Shown here piece by piece: positions 25,473 through 32,531 of a stretch of DNA of 64,000 nucleotides (within the stretch, counting starts at the first letter, position 1; every line of letters starts with the position of its first letter). Source of the DNA: CADEEV01 sp032127875 (GTDB lineage: Bacteria > Acidobacteriota > Vicinamibacteria > Fen-336); the NCBI GenBank assembly GCA_032127875.1, contig JAQBHI010000158.1, positions 1 to 64,000 of the forward strand. Reading direction: 5' to 3'. A program made the position numbers and the translations under genes. Under the pieces are notes generated by a model. The model saw nothing but the letters and a program-made list of their open reading frames with translations, searched no databases and was not told the origin of the DNA.

Positions 25473-27084
25473 TCCGCTCGAAGACGACGCGGCCGCCGAC
25501 GACGGTCATGTCCACGGGAGTAGTCAGCATCTGCCGGGGCGGGATCCGGAACAGGTCCTTCTCGAAGACCGCAAGGTCGGCGAGCATGCCGGGCGCGAGC
25601 GTGCCCTTTTGGGTTTCGGCGAATTCAGCATACGCAGAACCGCGCGTGTAGGCGCCCAGGGCCTGCGCGAGCGTGATCTTCTCCTGAGGCTGAAAGCCGC
25701 CGGCCGGGCCGCCCTCGGGGAACTCCCGAGTCACCGCCGCATACAAGCCCAGCCGCGGGTCGAGGGGCTCGACGAACCAGTCGGTGCCAAAAGCCAGCGC
25801 GACACCGGCGTCGAGAAACGACTTCCACCGGTAGGCGTCGGCAAGGCGGCTCCGACCCACGTGTTTCTCGACGAAACGCATGTCGTCGATGCAGTGCGAC
25901 GGCTGGACCGAGGCGATCACCCCGAGCGCCTTGAAGCGCGCGATGTCGGCAGGGCGCACGTGCTGGGCGTGCTCGATACGCAAGCGCCGATCGCGTGGCC
26001 CGTCGGCCGCGGCTGCGCGCTCGAAGGCGTCGAGGACGAGGCTGTTCGCCCGATCGCCGATGGCATGAACAGCGAGCTGAAAGCCGGCGGCATCGGCCTC
26101 GCCGATCAGCCGCTGCAGCTCTTCGGGCGTGTGCAGCAGCAAGCCCCTGGAAGCGGGGTTCGAGACGAAGGGCTCGAACAGCGCCGCAGTTGCGGAACCG
26201 ATCGAGCCGTCCGACAGGATCTTGAGCGCGCCGACGCGGATCCACTCGTCGCCCAGGCCGGTTCGCACACCCGTCGCGAGCAGTGGCGCGAGCGACGCTG
26301 CGGCGTAACGCCAGACGTAGATCCGGGCCGTGAGCTCGCGCTGGGCGCGAAGCTGCTGGTAGGTCGGGAGGGCGTCGACCGCCGAGTTGTCCTGGATGGT
26401 CGTGACGCCGACCCGCGCCGCCTCCGCCAGCGCAGCGCGCGCCGCCCGCAGATTCATCTCGCGCGAGGCCTCGGGCACGACGCGGAACACGAACTCCGCG
26501 GCGTTGTCCTTCAGGATGCCAGTGGGCTCGCCCGAGGCATCCCGGACGATCGTGCCGCCGGCCGGGTCCCGCGTGTCACGTGTCACGCCCGCGAGCCGCA
26601 GGGCGAGCGAGTTGGCGAGGGCCATGTGACCGTCGAGCCGGCTGACGAAGACCGGATGCTCGGGTGTGACGGCATCGATCAGTTGCCGGGTCGGCAGCGC
26701 CTTCGAGGGCCAGGCTTCGTGATCCCAGTTCCCCTGCATGATCCAGGCGCCCCTCGGCAGGGCCTTCGCATGGTCGCCGAGCCGCTTCGCGAAATCGGCT
26801 TCGTCGCGCGCCGGACGCAGGTCGACCGAGAGCAGCCCGAAGCCTCCGTCGAGGAAGTGGACATGGGCGTCGTTGAAGCCGGGGACCACGAGCCGTCCCG
26901 CCAGTTCCACGACGCGCGTGAGAGGCCCGACGAAGCGACGCACGGCGGCGTCATCGCCGACGGCCAGCACCCGCTCGCCCGCGATCGCGATCGCGGTGCC
27001 CTCGGGCAGACCCTCCCCTGGCCAGACACGCCCTCCGACGAGGACCAGATCAGCGGAGAGCAGCGCGGCAGTCATCAGGGTCAT
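25462..27084 (-). CDS. YtcJ-like metal-dependent amidohydrolase
   Basis: 540 residues. The N-terminal beta domain (ADLVLVGGRVWPGEG) is followed by the metal-binding NDAHVHFLDGG near residue 68 and further His/Asp positions including AVHAIGDRAN, RIEHAQHVRPADI and AFGTDWFVEPLDP. This set marks the YtcJ branch of amidohydrolases, which hydrolyse N-formyl or N-acyl groups or cyclic amides. The frame could also start at the second Met (MTAALL), three codons later. The start overlaps the phosphatase stop by ATGA. The substrate is unknown. Confidence 0.9.
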   Translation of the reverse strand: MTLMTAALLSADLVLVGGRVWPGEGLPEGTAIAIAGERVLAVGDDAAVRRFVGPLTRVVELAGRLVVPGFNDAHVHFLDGGFGLLSVDLRPARDEADFAKRLGDHAKALPRGAWIMQGNWDHEAWPSKALPTRQLIDAVTPEHPVFVSRLDGHMALANSLALRLAGVTRDTRDPAGGTIVRDASGEPTGILKDNAAEFVFRVVPEASREMNLRAARAALAEAARVGVTTIQDNSAVDALPTYQQLRAQRELTARIYVWRYAAASLAPLLATGVRTGLGDEWIRVGALKILSDGSIGSATAALFEPFVSNPASRGLLLHTPEELQRLIGEADAAGFQLAVHAIGDRANSLVLDAFERAAAADGPRDRRLRIEHAQHVRPADIARFKALGVIASVQPSHCIDDMRFVEKHVGRSRLADAYRWKSFLDAGVALAFGTDWFVEPLDPRLGLYAAVTREFPEGGPAGGFQPQEKITLAQALGAYTRGSAYAEFAETQKGTLAPGMLADLAVFEKDLFRIPPRQMLTTPVDMTVVGGRVVFERNGR

Positions 27085-29060
27085 ATCACCTTCAGGATCA
27101 CGAGCGTCATGTCATCGTGTTGCGCTTCTTCGCCCACGAAGCTGCGGATCTCGGCCAGGATCCGCTCCTTCAGCTCCTCCATCGACAACTGCTCGCTTTG
27201 TTCGAGGATCTCGCGCAGGCGCTGTTCGCCGAACAGCTCCGCCCGGCCATTCATCGCCTCCGACAGGCCATCGGTGAAGAAGAAGAAGATGTCGCCTGAG
27301 TGGAGCGGGGCCTCGGCTTCCTCGAGGATCTCCTCGAAGCGCGCGCCCCGATCGAGGCCGAGGCCGAGGCCCGGTGGCGTCAGCACCCTGGTTCGGCCGG
27401 TCTTCGCCTCGAGATGCAGGATCGGGTTGTGCCCCGCTCGGGCGTAGCGCATGCTGCGGGCTCCGACGTCGACGATGGCGTAGGTCATGGTCACGAACGA
27501 GTGGCGGTCCATGTTGCTCGCGAGGATCTTGTTGGCCTCGATCAGCAGCAGGGCCGGCGAGTCGTAGATGCGCGAGAGCGAGAGCACCAGGCCCTTGAGC
27601 TCCGCCATGTAGAGTGCCGCCGAGGTGCCCTTGCCGGAGACATCGGCGATCAACACGCCGAGCCGATTCGGCGAGAGCGGCAAGAGGTCGTAATAGTCGC
27701 CTCCGACTTCGGCCGCGGGCAGGCACAGCGCAGCGATGCGCAGCCCCGGCAGGCTCACGGCGCCCTGCGGCGGCAGCAGGCTCATCTGGATCTGGCGGGC
27801 GATGCGCAGCTCCTCCTCGAGGCGCTCCTTGTCGGCCCGCTGCCGGAGCAGATCCTCGATGCCGCGGGCCATCACGTTGAAGTGCTCCGCGAGCTCGCCG
27901 AGTTGGTCGTTGCTGTGAATCTTGATCTCGTGAGCGAAGTCGCCCTGACGCAGCTTGTCGGTGCCCACGGACAGCGCGTGGATGCCGCGCGTGATCGAGC
28001 GCGCGAGCAGCAGGCCGAGCAGCAGTGCGATCGCGTAGACCACGAGAAAGATCACGGCGACGATGGCGAGCGCCTTGACGAGCAGGTCGGCCATGTTGAG
28101 GCCACCGCTCGAGAGGTGGCGGATCAGCTCGAGAGGCTGATACCCGAAGGCCATCGAAGTGCTCTCGCGCTCGCCGCTCTCCCAGATCACGCGCTCGGGG
28201 GTGGCGACGAAGGCCATGCCCTTCAGCTCGACGCTGGACTCGAGCCTGGTCGCGTCGGCTTCGTCGACCTTGATCTCGACCCCGTCGCGGCCGGTCTTGA
28301 CGCTTCCACCGACGCTCAGAAGCCGGATCCCGGTACGCTTCTCGAAATCCGCGAAGCTCTTCGAGTCGAGCGGGATCTCGAGCAGCAGGAAGCCGTCACG
28401 CGTGGTGCGCACGCTGCGGATCACGGCGGCGTCCCCCGCGCGAACCAGCCCGGCGAAGCCGGGGGCCTGGATCCAGGCAGGCAACTTCTCAGGCAACTCC
28501 GCCGATCCGCTCAGCCGCGCGCCTCGGCGCATCAGCACGTGCCGAACGCCCGCGTGGACCTCCGACGCTGCCCGCAGTGGCGCAGCCAGCGCAACCTCCG
28601 CCTGGCCCTCCGCCGAGGCCGCAAGCACGGCCAGCGCCGTGCGGTTCGCGGCCTCGAGCGAGGCCGCCACCCGCTCGACCTCGGTGGTCACCATGTGCGA
28701 GCCGATCAAGCCGGTGAGGAGCAGGCCCGCCAAGCCGAACAGCAGCGCCAGCAGGACGATCGGAACCACGGCGATGAAAAGATAGGAGACGAGCAGCTTG
28801 GTGCGAATCCGCCACAGCAGCCGGCGCAGCGTGACGCGGCCCAGGCGCCAACCGCCCCACACAGCGTAGAGCCAGAGCACGACGTCCGCCGCTTCGGCCG
28901 GCCCCTCGAGAAACGTCGCGCCCAGAGCCCAAGCCAACCAGACGGCGAGCGCCAGCAGCAGGATTCGGCCACGCCAGGTCGCGAGCAGGAAGCGCCGAGC
29001 GCGCCCGACGACAACCTCAGCCTTCGGCTTCTGTGGAGCAGGAAGCTGATAGGGCTGCAT
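27081..29060 (-). CDS. Membrane HAMP/RsbU-type PP2C serine phosphatase
   Basis: 659 residues. Two hydrophobic segments near 25-75, a third near 92-120, then an extracytoplasmic sensor region (about 125-320) and a fourth membrane helix near 330-352. A HAMP domain (about 350-405) leads through a coiled coil (LRQRADKERLEEELRIARQIQ) into an RsbU/SpoIIE phosphatase (about 425-659), with MSLLPP, AAEVGGDYYD, LIADVSGKG and a late FTDGLSE. The PP2C metal Asp are present. Such proteins dephosphorylate anti-anti-sigma factors in partner-switching pathways. No STAS protein or anti-sigma kinase of that type is nearby. Confidence 0.92.
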   Translation of the reverse strand: MQPYQLPAPQKPKAEVVVGRARRFLLATWRGRILLLALAVWLAWALGATFLEGPAEAADVVLWLYAVWGGWRLGRVTLRRLLWRIRTKLLVSYLFIAVVPIVLLALLFGLAGLLLTGLIGSHMVTTEVERVAASLEAANRTALAVLAASAEGQAEVALAAPLRAASEVHAGVRHVLMRRGARLSGSAELPEKLPAWIQAPGFAGLVRAGDAAVIRSVRTTRDGFLLLEIPLDSKSFADFEKRTGIRLLSVGGSVKTGRDGVEIKVDEADATRLESSVELKGMAFVATPERVIWESGERESTSMAFGYQPLELIRHLSSGGLNMADLLVKALAIVAVIFLVVYAIALLLGLLLARSITRGIHALSVGTDKLRQGDFAHEIKIHSNDQLGELAEHFNVMARGIEDLLRQRADKERLEEELRIARQIQMSLLPPQGAVSLPGLRIAALCLPAAEVGGDYYDLLPLSPNRLGVLIADVSGKGTSAALYMAELKGLVLSLSRIYDSPALLLIEANKILASNMDRHSFVTMTYAIVDVGARSMRYARAGHNPILHLEAKTGRTRVLTPPGLGLGLDRGARFEEILEEAEAPLHSGDIFFFFTDGLSEAMNGRAELFGEQRLREILEQSEQLSMEELKERILAEIRSFVGEEAQHDDMTLVILKVI

Positions 29061-29070
29061 CGAGACCGGG

Positions 29071-29076
29071 ACTATA
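29071..29076 (-). promoter_or_regulatory. -10-like hexamer close to the RsbU-type phosphatase start
   Basis: On the minus strand TATAGT ends 10 bases before the ATG at 29060. It lies back to back with the promoter of the GspC-like gene, so the 58-base divergent region carries both. Confidence 0.45.
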
Positions 29077-29079
29077 GCA

Positions 29080-29109
29080 TTGACACCCTGGAACCTCGTG
29101 GGCTAGCTT
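29080..29109 (+). promoter_or_regulatory. Sigma70-type promoter of the GspC-like gene
   Basis: TTGACA (29080-29085), 18 bases, TAGCTT (29104-29109). The ATG at 29119 follows after 9 bases, predicting a nearly leaderless transcript; there is no ribosome site. Confidence 0.65.
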
Positions 29110-29118
29110 CAATGCCCT

Positions 29119-29739
29119 ATGTGGTTGCTGGCGCTCGCCGTGATGGCTGCCCCACCGCCCGATCTGACAGCCGTCGGCCTGGTGCTGAGCCCGAGACCCG
29201 AGGCGAGCCTCGCGTTGCTGCGCTCGGCCGGGAGAAGCCGGATCGCGCGCGTCGGGGAGACGGCATTCGGGGGCCGCATCGTCGCAGTCGAAGCGAGCCG
29301 CATCGTGCTCGAATTCGACGGCAATCGCGTGCTTCTGGTCCTTTCCGGCGCGACTGCTCATGCGCCCACGCCTGCGCGAACGATCGCCAGGCGGCTCGAG
29401 GCGGCCGCGCCCGCGGCGCTCGAGCGCACGCTGCCTCGCCTCGATGTCGAGCAGCGCCTCGCCGCCGAGTTGCCGCGCATCCTTGCGCAGACTGCGCTCA
29501 GCCCGGTGAGCGAAGGTGGCCGCGTCATCGGCCTCAGGCTGATCCGCCTGGCGGAGGGTACGTTGCTGAGCGAGGTCGGCCTGCGCCCCGGCGACGTGCT
29601 GACCCAGATCAACGACACGGCTACCGACGGCCTTCCCGCGCTGCTGGCGCTCTGGCCGCGCCTGCAGGGCGCGACCGAGCTGCGGGCCACGGTGCTGCGA
29701 GACGGTCAGGACATTTCGCTTTCGCTCGGCCTGCGCTGA
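29119..29739 (+). CDS. GspC-like PDZ-domain exported protein
   Basis: 206 residues. A short hydrophobic N-terminus (MWLLALAVMAAPPP) looks like a signal peptide. Residues about 17-75 resemble the homology region of type II secretion protein C: VGLVLSPRPEASLALL, ARVGETAFGGRIVAVEASRIVLEFDG. After an Ala/Arg-rich linker, residues about 130-206 form a PDZ domain with SEVGLRPGDVLTQIND. In a secretion system GspC links inner-membrane parts to the secretin, but no gsp genes are present and the usual membrane anchor is missing. It lies 11 bases before the two-enzyme fusion gene, so a role in that protein's export or folding is a fair guess. Confidence 0.72.
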   Translation: MWLLALAVMAAPPPDLTAVGLVLSPRPEASLALLRSAGRSRIARVGETAFGGRIVAVEASRIVLEFDGNRVLLVLSGATAHAPTPARTIARRLEAAAPAALERTLPRLDVEQRLAAELPRILAQTALSPVSEGGRVIGLRLIRLAEGTLLSEVGLRPGDVLTQINDTATDGLPALLALWPRLQGATELRATVLRDGQDISLSLGLR

Positions 29740-29750
29740 GGAGCTCGGCC

Positions 29751-32459
29751 TTGAAGCGGCTCGCTTTCTCGCTCGCGCTGCTGCTCGCCTGGGCCCCGGC
29801 AGCGTTCGCCTGGGGCTTTGCGGCTCACCGCTATCTGAACCGCCGTGCGATCGAGACGCTGCCCGCTCCGCTGGCGGCGTTGTTCGTCGCCAACGCCGAC
29901 TACCTGGCCGAGCATGCGATCGACCCGGATCTGTGGCGCGCGGCTGGCAAGCCCGGCGAGGAGCCAAACCATTTCCTCGACATGGACGCCTTCGGTAGCG
30001 AGCCTTTCGATATCCCGATCGTCGAGGCCCAGCACCTTGCCAAGCACGCAGCTGACGCCGTCAGCCGGGGCCGCGTGCCCTGGCGCGTGGCCGAAGCCTA
30101 TCGCGAGCTGGTGCTGGCCTTCCGCGGCCGCGATCCGGCGCGGATCCTCGCCCGGGCCGCGATCCTGGGACACTACGTCGGCGACGCGCATGTCCCGCTT
30201 CACGCCATCCTCAACTACGACGGACAGCTCACCGGCCAGAAAGGTCTTCACGCCCGCTGGGAAGGCGAGCTCTTCGAACGCTTCGAACGACAGCTCGACG
30301 GGCGCATCCACCCGTCTGCCGCTCGCGCCGAGCGCGACCCTGTCGGGCTGTGCTTCGAGGCGCTGCGGGAGTCCTACCGGGCTTCGATTCCGACCCTCGC
30401 GTCGGACCGGGAATCGGCCGGGGCGCGGAACCTCGCCGACACGCCGGAAGACGACCGCTACGATGCTCGCTACTACTCGCGCCTCTACGAACGCGAGGGC
30501 GAGCGCCTGGCCAGCCGGCTCGCCCGGGCGGCAGAGCGTCTGGGGTCGCTGTGGCTCGGGGCCTGGCAGGAGGCCGGAGAGCCCGAGCTGCCCACGTTCC
30601 ACTTCCCATACGTGCGCCGGGGGGCGAAGCTGGTCCTGGTCAGCCTCGATGGCTGCGCGGCGCCGACGCTGGACGATGCGGTGGCGCGCGGGCTGATGCC
30701 AAACCTCGCGGCGATCCGCGCGGCAGGTGCACCGGGCCGCGCACTGACCAGCCGGCCGGCAAAGACGCCCGCCGGCCACGCGACGCTGTTCACGGGCGCC
30801 TGGCCAGACCAAAACGGCATCGCCGGAATCGAGATGCCGGTGCCGGGTGCTTCGATCGTCACGGCCCGTAGCGGCTTCACCTCGGAGATGCTGACGGCGG
30901 AGCCGTTCTGGGTGAGCGCCGCGCGGCAGGGGCTGGACGTCAGCGTCGTCGGCGCCACGCAGCTCTACCCGTTCCGCCCGTACCTCGAAGAGAAGCGCTT
31001 CGGCGGTAACTTCGGCTGGCAACTGACGCTCTTCGACGGCTATCAGAGCCGTCAGGCACCCCACGCCGTGTTTCGGGGTTCCGAGCTGCGCATGAGAGCT
31101 GCGGCCGGCTGGCGCGGAGCGCTCCCGGCCCACGTCGGCCCGGCCCGAGATTTCGATCTCACGGTAGCGGGAACTCGGGTGGATGGCCTCGTGTACGACG
31201 ACCCGGCCGATCCCATCTCCGGCTTCGACAGCGTTTATCTTGCGACCGACAAGCGCAGCGGCGCGGGGATCGTGCTGAAGCCACGCGAGCCGGGCGATCC
31301 GGCGAACTTCGGCAACCTTTCCGTGCGTCTAGGTGAGGGCGAGGTCGGCCTGCACTTCCGGCTTTTCTCCTTGTCGCCGAATGGCTCGGACCTCGTGTTG
31401 TATCTTGCCGAAGTCGGGGTCCTGAGAAGCAACCGACCGCTAGCCGAGGCCGCGGCCCTCAAAGCCGCCGGCGGGTTCGTCGGCAACGCCGCGGACGACT
31501 TGTACGAGAACGGCGCCCTGGGCCCGCCGCTCTGGATGGGCGGCGACGGCACCGCCGAGGCGCGCTATCTCGAAACCGTGCGCCTCGTGAGCCGGGAGTT
31601 CTCGCGGCTCGTGGACTTCGGGTTCGAGCACACGCGCTGGGAGGTACTCATCGGATATCTGCCGTTTCCAGACGAGTTCTTCCATTTGTGGTACGGCCGG
31701 CTCGACCCTGGCTTGCCCAGTTACGACCCGCCGCTGGCGGAGCGCCTGCGGCCGTTCCTCGACCAAGGGCTCACGGTCGTCGACGGCTTTCTCGGGCGCA
31801 TTCGCGACCAGAGCGGCCAGGCGATCGTCGCGGTCGCGAGCGATCACGGCCACGTCGGTGTCGACCGCGTCGTCCAGTTCAACGTGGCGCTCCAGAAGGC
31901 CGGCCTGCTGACACTTTCCCGCGACGGCAGTGTCGACCTGTTCCGCACGAAGGCGATCTATTTCCCGGGTAATTCCGGCTACTTCCTCGTGAACCGCACC
32001 AATCGCAAGGAGGGCATTGTCGCTCCGGAAGAGGAAGCCGAGGTCCTGGAGCGGCTGAAGGCGGCGCTCCGCGCGCTCACGGATCCCGTAACGGGCGGTC
32101 CGATCGTGACGGCCATCCTCGAGCCCCGCGAGGGCGTCCACGAGCCGGCGATCGGTGGAGCGCATGGCGGCGACCTGTACGTCGACCTCGCCCCCGGCTA
32201 CTACTCGTCGGCCTCGTTGCGCGGCGAGGTGGTGTTGTCGCGTGAGCCGACTGGCGAGCATCTGTATGGACCCGAACAAGCGTCTATGCGGGCGGCCTTC
32301 GCGATCGCAGGCCCGGGGGTCGCCGCCGGTGTCGACCTCGGCGAGATCCGCCAGATCGACATCGCGCCGACGCTCGCGGCGTTGCTGGGAATCGAGCCCC
32401 CGGCGCAGGCCACAGGCATCGTGCTCGAAAAGGCTCTAGCCACCGCACGTCCTGACTGA
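29751..32459 (+). CDS. Fusion of zinc phospholipase C/S1-P1 nuclease domain and NPP-type phosphodiesterase
   Basis: 902 residues from a TTG at 29751 with GAGGAG 7 bases upstream. The signal peptide is cut after AFA20, making Trp21 the mature N-terminus. Domain 1 (about 21-285) has all nine ligands of the trinuclear zinc site of phospholipase C/S1-P1 nucleases: Trp21, His26, Asp60, His74, His141, Asp145, His151, His167, Glu171. The last being Glu is as in phospholipase C. Domain 2 (about 290-902) is an alkaline-phosphatase-fold phosphodiesterase of nucleotide pyrophosphatase type: Asp300, nucleophile Thr339 in AKTPAGHATLFTG, Asp641, His645, Asp698, His699 and His805. Both active sites look complete. 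It probably acts outside the cytoplasm in scavenging phosphate from lipids or nucleic acids; the substrate is inference. Confidence 0.9.
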   Translation: MKRLAFSLALLLAWAPAAFAWGFAAHRYLNRRAIETLPAPLAALFVANADYLAEHAIDPDLWRAAGKPGEEPNHFLDMDAFGSEPFDIPIVEAQHLAKHAADAVSRGRVPWRVAEAYRELVLAFRGRDPARILARAAILGHYVGDAHVPLHAILNYDGQLTGQKGLHARWEGELFERFERQLDGRIHPSAARAERDPVGLCFEALRESYRASIPTLASDRESAGARNLADTPEDDRYDARYYSRLYEREGERLASRLARAAERLGSLWLGAWQEAGEPELPTFHFPYVRRGAKLVLVSLDGCAAPTLDDAVARGLMPNLAAIRAAGAPGRALTSRPAKTPAGHATLFTGAWPDQNGIAGIEMPVPGASIVTARSGFTSEMLTAEPFWVSAARQGLDVSVVGATQLYPFRPYLEEKRFGGNFGWQLTLFDGYQSRQAPHAVFRGSELRMRAAAGWRGALPAHVGPARDFDLTVAGTRVDGLVYDDPADPISGFDSVYLATDKRSGAGIVLKPREPGDPANFGNLSVRLGEGEVGLHFRLFSLSPNGSDLVLYLAEVGVLRSNRPLAEAAALKAAGGFVGNAADDLYENGALGPPLWMGGDGTAEARYLETVRLVSREFSRLVDFGFEHTRWEVLIGYLPFPDEFFHLWYGRLDPGLPSYDPPLAERLRPFLDQGLTVVDGFLGRIRDQSGQAIVAVASDHGHVGVDRVVQFNVALQKAGLLTLSRDGSVDLFRTKAIYFPGNSGYFLVNRTNRKEGIVAPEEEAEVLERLKAALRALTDPVTGGPIVTAILEPREGVHEPAIGGAHGGDLYVDLAPGYYSSASLRGEVVLSREPTGEHLYGPEQASMRAAFAIAGPGVAAGVDLGEIRQIDIAPTLAALLGIEPPAQATGIVLEKALATARPD

Positions 32460-32531
32460 GACACGCTGTCACGCACGTAGAGGCCGGCTTCTGGGCGCGT
32501 TGGGTCTCGGTGTGGCGCCCCGCGTCGGCCT

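Noticed and set aside
27300..29750. Upstream extension of the phospholipase/phosphodiesterase frame
   Set aside because: The frame stays open back to 27300 but is antisense to the phosphatase gene and overlaps the GspC-like gene; the TTG at 29751 has a ribosome site and a signal peptide.
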